Below, one piece after another: positions 1 to 8,700 of a stretch of 9,154 nucleotides of DNA (positions within the stretch are counted from its first letter, which is position 1; every line of letters starts with the position of its first letter). The notes beneath the pieces are model-generated. The model did not search any database and was not told the DNA's origin. It saw nothing but the letters and a program-made list of their open reading frames with translations. Where the stretch lies: contig DASRHG010000137.1 of the NCBI GenBank assembly GCA_035650655.1, positions 1 through 9,154 on the forward strand, written 5' to 3'. The DNA comes from DASRHG01 sp035650655. Lineage in GTDB: Bacteria > Desulfobacterota > Binatia > DP-6. The translations under genes were made by a program, and so were the position numbers.

Positions 1-932
1 ACCTTCCAGCTCGAGCGGCAGGGGCGGCGGCCGAGCAGGCAGGGAAGCGGGCCGGCGGCACCCGTGTGGACGCCGACGAGGAGCGTTCCGCGCGGGCTCC
101 ACGCGAGGTTGTCGGGCCGGCTGCCCACGCCGACCGTGCGCGGCGCCTCCCCCGGCCGGAGGCCCGCCCGCGGCACGCGGACGACGCGGCTCCTCCCCAT
201 CTCGGCGTAGTAGAGGCTCGCGCCGTCGGCGGAGACCGCGACGCCGTTCGGGGCGGCGGCCGCGGTCCCCGGCACGTGTCGCCAGCCGCGGTCGGGGCGC
301 CAGAGCATGACGTCGCCCGTCGCCATCCCGAGGCCGCTCTTCACCATGTAGTAGAGGCTGCGCGGGGGCGCGAGCGTCGGCTGGTAGTTTCCCGTCACGA
401 TCTCGCCGTCGGGTGCGAACGCGACGTCGTTCCCCACCGTGTCGGGCGGCAGCGGGACGCAGCCGCGCCACGCGAGGCGCACCTCGCGTCCGCTCCCGAC
501 CAGGTCGAACAGCTCGATGGACTCGCGCGCGACGTGATGGACGACCGCGACCCGCACGACGCCCGGGGTGTCGGTCGCCATGGACGCGACGCCATGCGGC
601 GCGAACGCGTCCGCCGGCGGCGGGGTCGTGCAGGCGGCATCCCCGAGGAGCGGCGTCAGGACGGCGTCCTCGCGCGGCCACACGCGGTACGGCGCCGTGT
701 CGCCGCGCGGGAGCGCCATGAGGAAGCCGCCGCCGGGCCCGCCACCGAGCGATCGGGTGTTGCTCACGAGGACGACGCCCGCCTGCGGCACCGCTTCGAC
801 GTCCTCGGGGTTCTCGAATCCGCAGACCGTGCCGAGCGTCCCGGGCGGCGGCGCCGGGTCGCACGGCGGGCGCGGCGCGCCGGCGCAGCCCGCGACGACG
901 GCGGCGAGAGCGAGGAGCACACGACGACGCAC
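1..932 (-). CDS. Paraoxonase/arylesterase-like beta-propeller lipoprotein (C-terminus off the window)
   Basis: I translated this frame by hand from a GTG at 932 down to the left edge; about 310 residues are visible and there is no internal stop. The N-terminus is a lipoprotein signal: three Arg, a hydrophobic run, then lipobox VVAGC with Cys16 as the lipidation site, so the protein is probably exported and membrane-anchored. The mature part resembles the paraoxonase (PON) six-bladed propeller. PON-type landmarks occur in order: NPEDVE (E43, D44), PHG (H113), VHH followed by ESIELF (H132/H133), VGNDV (N168, D169), APNGV (N229) and RPDNL (D274, N275). In PON1 the matching residues bind catalytic calcium (E53, D54, N168, N224, D269; D169 and N270 are also conserved) and form the His115/His134 pair. 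A calcium-dependent lactonase or arylesterase is therefore likely, with unknown substrate; the wider SMP-30/strictosidine synthase-like superfamily is the alternative. No clear Shine-Dalgarno precedes the GTG. A second GTG at 920 is possible but shortens the signal peptide. Confidence 0.8.
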   Translation of the reverse strand, partial: MRRRVLLALAAVVAGCAGAPRPPCDPAPPPGTLGTVCGFENPEDVEAVPQAGVVLVSNTRSLGGGPGGGFLMALPRGDTAPYRVWPREDAVLTPLLGDAACTTPPPADAFAPHGVASMATDTPGVVRVAVVHHVARESIELFDLVGSGREVRLAWRGCVPLPPDTVGNDVAFAPDGEIVTGNYQPTLAPPRSLYYMVKSGLGMATGDVMLWRPDRGWRHVPGTAAAAPNGVAVSADGASLYYAEMGRSRVVRVPRAGLRPGEAPRTVGVGSRPDNLAWSPRGTLLVGVHTGAAGPLPCLLGRRPCRSSWK

Positions 933-942
933 GGCGGGATGC

Positions 943-973
943 TTTACACCCGCCGGCGGGCGCGCGTGAATAG
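943..973. promoter_or_regulatory. Candidate divergent promoter with 12-bp palindrome
   Basis: The palindrome CCCGCCGGCGGG (949-960) is perfect and lies between the divergent lipoprotein and permease genes. On the plus strand TTTACA (943-948, five of six matches to a sigma70 -35 box) is followed after 17 bases by GTGAAT (966-971), a weak -10 box. On the minus strand TTCACG (970-965) and TGTAAA (948-943) are 16 bases apart, and a transcript from there would start almost at the GTG at 932. The palindrome would sit in the spacer of both elements, where an operator could act. In DNA this GC-rich short palindromes arise often by chance, and the -10 boxes are poor, so this is a suggestion only. Confidence 0.25.
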
Positions 974-1005
974 GCGACTCCTGGTGCGACACGGCGGCGT
1001 TCACC

Positions 1006-1134
1006 GTGCTGGACGAACGGTTCCCCGACGGGTCCCCGCACGCGACCGTGACGGCGTACCCGCCGGTCCGCGTTCCGCGTGACGGCGGAGATCGCATCGC
1101 GACGTCGTTTCTGGCAGACGGGTCGGACCAGTGA
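1006..1134 (+). CDS. Short coding-like frame ending in a GTGA overlap with the permease; unrecognised
   Basis: From a possible GTG at 1006 this frame encodes 42 residues (beginning VLDERFPDGSPHATVTAYPP) and stops at TGA 1132-1134, sharing GTGA with the permease start at 1131. The frame is open back to a TGA at 967-969. From 997 to the stop, 38 of 45 codons end in G or C while second positions are mixed, which is the pattern of real genes here. I do not recognise the product. It is either a small gene translationally coupled to the permease or the C-terminal remnant of an enzyme gene that lost its 5' part. The remnant reading is attractive because the residues look like the end of a globular protein and only a weak GGCGG lies upstream of the GTG. 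Chance cannot be excluded at this length. Confidence 0.35.
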   Translation: MLDERFPDGSPHATVTAYPPVRVPRDGGDRIATSFLADGSDQ

Positions 1135-2414
1135 GCGCCGTCGCCCCTGCCGAAGCCGACGTCTCCGCGCGGGCGGTCGCGCGCGCGAGTCGCCGGCTGC
1201 TCCCGTTCCTGTTCGTCCTCTACGTCGTCGCGTACCTCGACCGCATCAACGTGAGCTTCGCGGCGCTCCAGATGCGGCGCGATCTCGGGTTCGACGCCGC
1301 CGTCTACGGGCTCGGCGCGGGCATCTTCTTCGTCGGCTACTTCCTCTTCGAGGTCCCCAGCAACTTGATCCTCGCGCGCGTCGGCGCGCGGCGGTGGATC
1401 GCGCGCATCCTCTTCAGCTGGGGCACCGTGTCGGTCGCGACGACCCTCGTGCGGGACGTCCCGACCTTCTACGCGCTCCGCTTCCTCCTCGGCGTCGCGG
1501 AGGCCGGCTTCTTTCCGGGCGTCATCCTCTACCTCGGGTACTGGTTTCCGTCCGCCGAGCGGGCGCGCGCGATCGCGCGCTTCATGACGGCGACCGCCGT
1601 CGCGGGCGTCGTGGGCGGGCCGCTCTCGGGCGCGCTGCTCGGCCTCGACGGCGCCGCGGGCCTCGCCGGGTGGCGGTGGCTCTTCCTCGTCGAGGGGGTG
1701 CCCGCGGTCGCGCTGGGCGTCGTCGTGCTCGTCTGGCTCCCCGACGGGCCGGCGGACGCCGCGTGGCTCGAGCCCGCCGAGCGCGCCGCGCTCGTCGCGC
1801 GGCTCGGTGTCGACCACGCGGCCACGCCGGAGCACGCCGCCACGACGCGCGCCGCGCTCGCCGACCGCCGCGTCTGGTTCCTCGGGCTCCTCTACTTCGT
1901 GCTCGTGAACGGCATCTACGGCGTCAGCCTCTGGCTGCCGCAGATCGTCGAGCGGCTCGCGGGTGCGGGCGACCTCGTCGTCGGCGTGCTGTCCGCGGTG
2001 CCGTACGCGGTCGCGGCGGTCGGGATGGTGATCGTGGGCGCGCACTCGGATCGGACCGGCGAGCGGCGCCGCCACGTCGCGGCGTGCGCGCTCGTCGGCG
2101 CCGGGGGCCTCGGCGCGGCGGCCCTCGTCGCGGAGCCGGTCGCGTCGCTCGCGGCGCTCTCGTGCGGCGCGCTCGGGATCTGGAGCGCCATGGGCCCCTT
2201 CTGGGCGATGCCGGCGCGCGTGCTCCGCGCGTCCGGCGCCGCGGCAGGGATCGCGCTCGTCAACTCGCTCGGCAACCTCGGGGGCTTCGTCGGACCCTGG
2301 GCGGTCGGGCGGCTCACGGAGGCGACGGGCGAATTCGCGGCCGGCCTCGTCGTCCTCGCCGGCGCGCTCGTCGTCGCGGCGCTGCTCGCCGCAGTCGCGC
2401 CCGAGCCGCGATGA
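1131..2414 (+). CDS. MFS transporter, anion:cation symporter (ACS) type
   Basis: This is a 427-residue inner-membrane permease, the usual length for an MFS carrier with 12 helices. ACS-type signatures are visible: YLDRINVSFA at the end of helix 1 (residues 35-44), EVPSNLIL (74-81) running into the ARVGARRWIARI loop, RFLLGVAEAGFFPGV (117-131) with YWFP, and GWRWLFLVEGVPAV (180-193). A soluble central loop around 205-245 separates the two six-helix halves. Family members take up organic anions such as phthalate, hydroxyphenylacetate, tartrate or sugar acids by proton symport; the substrate cannot be told from sequence. The GTG start is chosen because it gives a normal short cytoplasmic N-terminus before helix 1; the ribosome site is weak (GACGGG). 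The start overlaps the stop of the short frame upstream, so coupled translation is possible. The gene is divergent from the PON-like lipoprotein and convergent with the phosphoesterase. A link between lipoprotein and transporter, for example hydrolysis then uptake of an organic acid, is inference only. Confidence 0.93.
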   Translation: MSAVAPAEADVSARAVARASRRLLPFLFVLYVVAYLDRINVSFAALQMRRDLGFDAAVYGLGAGIFFVGYFLFEVPSNLILARVGARRWIARILFSWGTVSVATTLVRDVPTFYALRFLLGVAEAGFFPGVILYLGYWFPSAERARAIARFMTATAVAGVVGGPLSGALLGLDGAAGLAGWRWLFLVEGVPAVALGVVVLVWLPDGPADAAWLEPAERAALVARLGVDHAATPEHAATTRAALADRRVWFLGLLYFVLVNGIYGVSLWLPQIVERLAGAGDLVVGVLSAVPYAVAAVGMVIVGAHSDRTGERRRHVAACALVGAGGLGAAALVAEPVASLAALSCGALGIWSAMGPFWAMPARVLRASGAAAGIALVNSLGNLGGFVGPWAVGRLTEATGEFAAGLVVLAGALVVAALLAAVAPEPR

Positions 2415-2421
2415 GCGCGGC
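2405..2421. terminator. Short hairpin at the convergent gene ends
   Basis: GCCGCG (2405-2410) and CGCGGC (2416-2421) form a 6-bp stem with a 5-base loop that contains most of the permease stop codon. It lies where the permease and phosphoesterase converge and could serve both directions. No T-run follows on either strand, so it is not a classical intrinsic terminator. Confidence 0.25.
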
Positions 2422-2426
2422 GGACG

Positions 2427-3623
2427 TCAGCCGGCGGCGAGCTCGATCACGGCGATCTCGCGGGGGGTGAAGAGGCGGATCTTCTGCGCCGTGAAGCCGA
2501 GTCCGCGGTTCACGTAGAGCGTCGCCCCGTGCGCCCGATAGAGCCCGCGGCTGAAGGGCGTGATGAGCTCGGCGAGGTTCCGCACCCGGCCGCGCCGTCC
2601 GGCGGGCACCGCGAGCTGCCCGCCGTGCGTGTGCCCGGAGAGCATGAGGCCGGCGCCGAGGCGCGCGGCCTGCTCGAAGCAGTCGGGCCGATGGGAGAGG
2701 ACGAGGAACGGCGTGCGGGGCGGGACCGTGGCCGCGAGGCGCGCGAGCGCCGGATGCTCCCAGACGCCGCGCGCCCAGTCGCGGCCGAGGTCGTCGACGC
2801 CGAGCACGGGCAGCACGGCGCCGTCGACGACGACGTCCGCGCGCGCGTCGCGCAGCACCGTGAACGCCGTCCAGCGGCGGAGCGCGGCCGTCACCTCCGC
2901 GGCGCCGGCCGCGACGTCGTGGTTCCCGAGCGTCACGAAGACGCCGTGGCGCGCGGCGAGGCCCGCGAGCACGGGAAAGCCCTCCGCGCAGGTCTCGGCG
3001 CGGTCGACCAGGTCCCCGGTGATGCAGACGACGTCGGGCGCGAGGGCGTTGACCCGCCGGACGTGGTCCGCGAGCTCGTCCGTGTCGAGGTACGCGCCGA
3101 TGTGGATGTCGCTCAGCTGCACGATGCGGAGTCCGACGAGCGGCGGCGCGAGGCCGGGAACGGGCACCGTGAGCCGGGTGACGACGAGCCGGCGCTGGCC
3201 GGCCGTGTAGCCGTGGAGGAAGAGGCCGACGACCGCGCCGAGGCCCACGTTCACGAGCCAGAAGTACGAGGGGCCGAGCGCCTCGCCGGGGCCGAGCGGG
3301 AGCCCGGCGAGCCGGCCGACGCCCCACACGACGCCGGCCGCGGCGAGGAAGAGGGCGCAGAAGACCGAGGTGAACGCTGCCGACGCGTACACCGGCACGA
3401 GGCGCCCGACGGCGCGCGGCAGCGGGTGCGCGCCGCGGCGGTGACGGACGAGCCAGCGGTTCACGGCGAAGATGCCGACGACGCCCGCGACGTGCGCCCA
3501 CGCCGGCAGCGCCCGGCCCGAGGCCCAGAGCACCCACGCCACACACGTCCACTCGCCGAGGGCGACCGCGACGAGGAGGAGGCGGAAGAACGACCGGAAG
3601 AAGACACGCTTCAGCCGTTCCAT
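2427..3623 (-). CDS. Membrane-anchored calcineurin-like metallophosphoesterase (YkuE type)
   Basis: Read from ATG 3623 the protein has 398 residues. The N-terminal third holds about four hydrophobic segments (roughly 12-34, 41-58, 77-100 and 120-140), then a cytoplasmic or periplasmic catalytic domain. The full dimetal motif set is present: SDIH (D172, H174), TGDLVD (D204), LGNHD (N234, H235, D236), LSHRPD (H311) and SGHTHGGQ (H331, H333). This set defines calcineurin-like phosphoesterases, and the GHTHGGQ form is typical of the YkuE/LpxG-like branch, whose members cleave phosphodiester or pyrophosphate bonds, in some cases of lipids. The substrate here is unknown; a role in the cell envelope, as with LpxG-type UDP-diacylglucosamine hydrolases, is an alternative. 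A TTG at 3662 would add 13 residues but has no ribosome site; the ATG has AAGG 13 bases upstream and starts a normal membrane N-terminus. The gene follows the hybrid kinase by about 60 bases on the same strand, so co-transcription is likely. Confidence 0.9.
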   Translation of the reverse strand: MERLKRVFFRSFFRLLLVAVALGEWTCVAWVLWASGRALPAWAHVAGVVGIFAVNRWLVRHRRGAHPLPRAVGRLVPVYASAAFTSVFCALFLAAAGVVWGVGRLAGLPLGPGEALGPSYFWLVNVGLGAVVGLFLHGYTAGQRRLVVTRLTVPVPGLAPPLVGLRIVQLSDIHIGAYLDTDELADHVRRVNALAPDVVCITGDLVDRAETCAEGFPVLAGLAARHGVFVTLGNHDVAAGAAEVTAALRRWTAFTVLRDARADVVVDGAVLPVLGVDDLGRDWARGVWEHPALARLAATVPPRTPFLVLSHRPDCFEQAARLGAGLMLSGHTHGGQLAVPAGRRGRVRNLAELITPFSRGLYRAHGATLYVNRGLGFTAQKIRLFTPREIAVIELAAG

Positions 3624-3638
3624 GCCGCTCGCGACCTT

Positions 3639-3653
3639 GCCCGCGGAGCGGGC
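3639..3653 (-). other. Small hairpin in the kinase-phosphoesterase gap
   Basis: GCCCGC (3639-3644) and GCGGGC (3648-3653) form a 6-bp stem with a 3-base loop in the roughly 60-base gap between the kinase stop and the phosphoesterase ATG. On the minus strand it is followed directly by AAGG, the candidate ribosome site. It could dampen transcription or translation of the last gene, or be a by-product of high GC content. There is no T-run. Confidence 0.2.
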
Positions 3654-3683
3654 CGGGGGCAAGCGCGCGCGGGGTCTCGGCCG

Positions 3684-5756
3684 CTAGGGATCGGGCGTCA
3701 CGGAATGCTGGAGCGCCGGGCCGCGCGGCGCGCCCCCGAGCAGCTCGCCGAGCGTCGCGAGGAAGCGCCGCGGCTCGATCGGCTTCGGGATGTGCGCGTC
3801 GTATCCGGCCGCCAGCGCGCGCGCCCGGTCCTCGAGACGCGCGTACGCCGTGAGCGCGATCGCCGGGACGCTGCCGCCCGCCGCGGGCGGGAGCGCGCGC
3901 ACCCGGCGGATGAGCGCGTAGCCGTCCTCGCCGGGGAGCCCGATGTCGCTCAGGAGGACGTCGGGGACGCGCTCCTCCATCGCGGCGAACGCGGCCGGGG
4001 CCGACGCGACCGCGGTCACGCTCGCGCCGGCCTGGTCGAGGATCGTCGTCAGCACGTCCCGAGCATCCGGCTCGTCCTCGACGAGGAGGATGCGGACGTC
4101 GTCGAGGCGGGGCAGATGCGCGTCCTCGCCGTCGAGGTCGTCCGCGGGCTGCGGGTGCGACTCCTCGAGACGCCGCCGCCGCGCGTCTCCCGTGGCGAGC
4201 GGCAGGCGGACCGCGAACACGGCGCCGTGGCCGTCGCCCGCGCTCTCCGCGCGCACCGTCCCGCCGTGCAGCTCGACGAGGTGGCGGACGATCGCGAGTC
4301 CGAGGCCGAGCCCGCCGTGCGCGCGGGTCGTCGAGCTGTCCGCCTGCCGGAACGGCTCGAACACGTGGGGCAGGAACGCCGGGTCGATGCCGCGGCCCGT
4401 GTCCGAGACGGCGATCTCGACGGTGGACGCCGTGCGCGACAGGCCGACGTGCACCCGGCCGTCCTTCGGCGTGAACTTGATCGCGTTCGAGAGCAGGTTC
4501 CACATCACCTGCTGGAGCCGATCGGGATCGCCGAGCACGACGTCGCCGAGCCGCTCGAGCGCCGCGGTGACGGTCACGCCGCGCGCCTCCGCCGTCGGCG
4601 CGATCGCGTCGAGCGCGGCCTGCACCACGGCCGCCGGGTCGAGGGCGCGCAGCTCGAGGTGGACCTTTCCCGTGATGATTCGCGACATCTCGAGCGCATC
4701 CTCGATGAGCTTCGCCTGCGCGCGCGCGTTCCGCTCGATCACCTCGAGCCCGCGCGACATCGCGGCGGGGTCGAGCGTGCCGGCGCGGAGGAGGCGCGCC
4801 CACGCGAGGATCGAGGTGAGCGGGGTGCGCAGCTCGTGCGAAAGCGTCGCGAGGAATTCGTCCTTCAGCCGGTTCGCCTCGCGCGCCTCGATGAAGAGCG
4901 TGTTCTCGATCGCGATCGACGTCATCTGCGCGAGCTGGACGAGGATGTCCTCGTCGCGCACCGCGAAACGCACCGCGGGGTCGCGCACGAGCTGCACGAC
5001 GCCCATCGCACGCCCATCCCGTCCGAGGAGCGGGGCCGCGAGCACCGCGAACCCGGCGCCGTCGCCGTCCTCCCGGTGCCGGCTGCGGTCGATCGCCGTG
5101 CGCAGGGGGCGCCCCCTCGTCCGCACCACGGCCGCGACCTGCTCGTCGACCGCGATCTCGACGCCGGCGTGCGCGTCGTGCGAGCGACCCGGCGCGAGGT
5201 CGACGTGGCTCACCGCCCCGTCGGCGCCGAGCGTCCGCCGGGCGTGCTCGGTCACGAGCCCGAGGATCTCGTCGACGGACTGAGCGGCGTTGATCGCGAG
5301 CGCCGCTTCCGTGACCTGGTGGAGCTGGACGGCCCGCTCCCGCATCGCCTCCGCCTGGCGGCGGATCTGCTCGCTCTTCCGAAACAGGTCCACGAACACG
5401 GCCACCTTGGCGCGGAGCACCTCGGGGAGGACGGGCGTCAGGATGTAGTCGACGGCGCCCAGGGAGTAGCCGCGGGAGACGTGCGTCTCGTCTCCGAACG
5501 CGGTGATGAAGATGATCGGCGTGTGCTCCGAGCGCGGACGCTGGCGAATGAGCGCCGCGGTCTCGAAGCCGTCCATCGTCGGCATCCGGACGTCGAGCAG
5601 GATGACGGCGAAGTCCTGCCGCAGGAGGAGCCGGAGCGCGTCCCGGCCGGACGTCGCCGTCACGATGTTCTGCCCGAGCTGCTCGAGGATGGCGCGCAGC
5701 GCGACGAGCTTGTCCGTGCTGTCGTCGACGATCAGGATGTTGACTCGATCGCTCAT
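3684..5756 (-). CDS. Hybrid histidine kinase: REC-GAF-HisKA-HATPase-REC
   Basis: This is a soluble 690-residue kinase with no membrane segment. Order of parts: receiver 1 (about 5-122; acidic pocket D11/D12, phospho-acceptor D55, T85); a short coiled linker (about 125-147); a GAF-like sensor (about 148-290); HisKA with phosphorylated His in LSHELRTPL (H307); HATPase with N-box NLLSNAIKFT (N424), G1 DTGRG (452-456) and G2 GGLGLGL (481-487); a charged linker; and receiver 2 (about 554-675; E560/D561, D604, T636, K658). Receiver 1 has Thr107 in ILTPV where receivers normally carry the conserved Lys of a KP motif, while receiver 2 is complete. The N-terminal receiver is probably the input from a partner kinase and receiver 2 the intramolecular target; this is inferred from the architecture. 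ATG 5756 is a firm start: the receiver begins at once, and GGGAG overlapping the upstream stop is a plausible ribosome site, though 13 bases away. The gap to the upstream kinase is 10 bases, so the two are very likely co-expressed and may act together. Confidence 0.93.
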   Translation of the reverse strand: MSDRVNILIVDDSTDKLVALRAILEQLGQNIVTATSGRDALRLLLRQDFAVILLDVRMPTMDGFETAALIRQRPRSEHTPIIFITAFGDETHVSRGYSLGAVDYILTPVLPEVLRAKVAVFVDLFRKSEQIRRQAEAMRERAVQLHQVTEAALAINAAQSVDEILGLVTEHARRTLGADGAVSHVDLAPGRSHDAHAGVEIAVDEQVAAVVRTRGRPLRTAIDRSRHREDGDGAGFAVLAAPLLGRDGRAMGVVQLVRDPAVRFAVRDEDILVQLAQMTSIAIENTLFIEAREANRLKDEFLATLSHELRTPLTSILAWARLLRAGTLDPAAMSRGLEVIERNARAQAKLIEDALEMSRIITGKVHLELRALDPAAVVQAALDAIAPTAEARGVTVTAALERLGDVVLGDPDRLQQVMWNLLSNAIKFTPKDGRVHVGLSRTASTVEIAVSDTGRGIDPAFLPHVFEPFRQADSSTTRAHGGLGLGLAIVRHLVELHGGTVRAESAGDGHGAVFAVRLPLATGDARRRRLEESHPQPADDLDGEDAHLPRLDDVRILLVEDEPDARDVLTTILDQAGASVTAVASAPAAFAAMEERVPDVLLSDIGLPGEDGYALIRRVRALPPAAGGSVPAIALTAYARLEDRARALAAGYDAHIPKPIEPRRFLATLGELLGGAPRGPALQHSVTPDP

Positions 5757-5766
5757 GACGCCGCGG

Positions 5767-8700
5767 CTACTCCCGGAGCCAGACGCGCAGGAGCGAGACG
5801 AGCTCCTCCACGTCGACGGGCTTCGCGATGTAGTCGGACGCGCCCGCGTCGATGCACTTCTCGCGGTCCCCCTTCATCGCCTTCGCCGTGAGGGCGATGA
5901 TCGGGAGGTCCTTGAGGCGGGCGCTCCGACGGATGACGCGCATCGTCTCGTAGCCGTCCATCTCGGGCAGCATGATGTCCATGAGCGCGAGGTCGACGGG
6001 CTCGGAGCCCTGGAGGGTCGCGATGGCGTCCTTGCCGTTCTCCGCGGCGATCACCTCGACGCCGTGCCGCTCGAGGACGGACGTCATCGCGAAGATGTTC
6101 CGGATGTCGTCGTCCACGATGAGCACGCGCTTGCCGGCGAGGATCTCGTCGCGGTCGTGCAGCCGGTCGAGCATGGTGCGCCGATCGGCCGGCATCCGGC
6201 TCGTGTCGCGGTGGAGGAAGAGCGACGCCTTGTCGAAGAGGCGCTCCGGCGCCGAGACGTCCTTCGGGATGATGCTCTGCGCGAGCCGGTCGAGGGCGCG
6301 CTCCTGCTGCTCGGACAGCTCGAGCGCCGTGTAGACGATGATCGGAAGCTCCCGGAGGGCGGGATCGGCGCGCACCTGCTCGATCAGCTCGACGCCGTGC
6401 ATGTCGGGCAGGCCGAGGTCGAGGATCGTGCAGTCGAAGCGCGCCGCTCGGAGGGCCTCGAGGGCCTCGCGCGCGGTTCCGACCGCCGTCGTGTGGACGT
6501 CGCCGTTGCCGATCAGCTCGACGATGTTCGCGCGCTGCACCTCGTCGTCCTCGACGACGAGGAGGTTCTTCACCGGCCGCTCCACGCACTCGGCGAGACG
6601 GGCGAGCGCGCCTTCGACCTCCTCCTGCCCCGCGGGCTTCGGGAGCACGGCGAGCGCGCCGCGCTTGAGCGCGGTGCCGAGCTCGTCCACGCTCGAGACG
6701 ACGTGCACCGGGATGTGCCGCGTCCGCGGGTCGTCCTTCAGCTGCTTCAGGATGCGCCACCCGTCGATGTCGGGCAGGTCGATGTCGAGCGTGATGCCGT
6801 CGGGCAGGTACTGCTGCGCGAGCTCGAGCGCGGCCGTGCCGTGTGACGCGACGATGCCCTTGAACCCGCGACGATGCGCGGCGTCGAGCAGGAGCTCGGC
6901 GAAGGCGACGTCGTCCTCGATCATCAGGATGACGCGGTCGCCCGGCTGAATGTCGCCGCGGTCGTCGGACACGTGGCTCTCGACGACCGGCGCGGACGTC
7001 TCGGGGGCGGGTGCGGGCACGGCGGGCTGGGGCTCGGGCGCGACGTCGCGCCGGCGCGCCGGCACGGAGTGGAACGGGAGGAAGAGACGGAACGTGCTGC
7101 CGACGCCGGGCGTGCTCGAGAGGGCGATCTCGCCGCCGAGCAGGCGGGCGATCTCGCGGCTGATCGCGAGGCCGAGGCCGGTCCCGCCGTACTTCCGGCT
7201 CGTCGAGCCGTCGGCCTGCTGGAACGCCTCGAAGATGATCTGGTGCTTGTCGGGGGGAATGCCGATCCCCGTGTCGTCGACCGAGAAGGCGACGATGCCG
7301 AGCGCATGGGTCAGCGTCTCGTTGTCCGCGCTCCAGCCGTCCGTCGCGACGTCGATGCGGAATCGGACGCTCCCGGAATCGGTGAACTTGAAGGCATTCG
7401 AGAGGAGGTTCCGGAGGATCTGCTGGAGGCGCTTCGAGTCGGTGTGGATCGCGCGGGGAAGCCGCGGGTCGAGGACGATCGTGAAGTCGAGGCCCTTCGA
7501 CTCGGCGACGGGCCGGAACGTCCGCTCGACGTATTCCTGGAGGTCGCCGAGGAGGAGATCGCCGACGTCCACGCTCACCGTCCCGGACTCGACCTTCGCG
7601 AGGTCGAGGATGTCGTTGATGAGCTTCAGGAGGTCGTTGCCGGCCGAGCGGATCGTCTTCGCGAACTCCACCTGCTTCGGCGTCAAGTTGCCCTCGAAGT
7701 TCCCCGAGAGCCGATCGGCGAGGATGAGCAGGCTGTTGAGCGGGGTCCGCAGCTCGTGGGACATGTTCGCGAGGAACTCGGACTTGTACTTCGACGTGAG
7801 CGCGAGCTGCGACGCCTTCTCCTCGAGCGCCTGCCGCGCCTGCTCCACCTCCGCGTTCTTGCGCTCGACCTCGACGTTCCGCTCGGCGAGGAGGCGCGCC
7901 TTGTCCTCGAGCTCGAGGTTCGTCTGCTGGAGCTCCTGCTGGCGGCTCTGGAGCTCCTTCGCGAGCGACTGCGACTGGGCGAGGAGGTCCTCCGTCCGGG
8001 TGTTCGCCTCGATCGTGTTGAGCACGATGCCGATCGACTCCATCAGCTGATCGAGGAACGCCTGGTGCGTCGCGCTGAAGCGGTCGAAGGACGCGAGCTC
8101 CATGACCGCCTTCACCTGGCCCTCGAAGACGACGGGGAGGACGATGATGTTCAGCGGCGGCGCCTCGCCGAGTCCGGACGTGATCTGGATGTAGTCCGGG
8201 GGCGCGTTCGTGATGAGGATCTTCTCCTTCTCGAGCGCCGCCTGCCCGACGAGTCCCTCGCCGAGCGCGAACTCCTGCCCGATGTTCTTCCGCTCGCGGC
8301 AGGCGTAGCTCGCGAGGAGCCGGAGCCTCGGCTCTCCCTTCGCGTTGTCCATGATGTAGAAGACGCCGTGCTGGGCGGAGACGACGGGCGCCAGCTCGGA
8401 GAGGATCAACCGGCCGACCGTCAGCATGTCCTTCTGGCCCTGGAGCATGCGGCTGAACTTCGCGAGGTTCGTCTTGAGCCAGTCCTGCTCGCTGTTCTTG
8501 AGGGTCGTGTCCTTCAAGTTGCGGATCATCTCGTTGATGTTGTCCTTGAGCGCCGCCACCTCGCCCCGCGCCTCGACCGTGATCGACCGCGTGAGGTCGC
8601 CCTTCGTGACCGCCGTCGCCACCTCCGCGATCGCGCGGACCTGGGTCGTCAGGTTCGCGGCCAGCTGGTTCACGTTGTCGGTCAAGTGCTTCCACGTGCC

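Noticed and set aside
66..1082. Plus-strand open frame of about 338 codons
   Set aside because: It is antisense to the PON-like lipoprotein frame, which has a lipobox and conserved metal-site residues; the product is Arg-rich and featureless.
1079..2470. Plus-strand open frame of about 463 codons overlapping the permease
   Set aside because: It is very Arg-rich, without hydrophobic segments, and a shifted copy of the MFS permease frame.
3660..3662. TTG as start of the metallophosphoesterase
   Set aside because: No ribosome site precedes it and the extra 13 residues add nothing recognisable; the ATG at 3623 is better placed, though TTG cannot be fully excluded.
2314..4803. Minus-strand open frame of about 829 codons
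   Set aside because: It is a shifted frame across two genes that have clear domains in other frames; the composition is Arg/Ala/Pro-rich.
2529..5891. Plus-strand open frame of about 1120 codons
   Set aside because: It is antisense to the phosphoesterase and kinase, which have complete catalytic motifs. Its product is mostly Arg, Ala, Glu and Asp without domains; high GC at third positions removes stops on the opposite strand.
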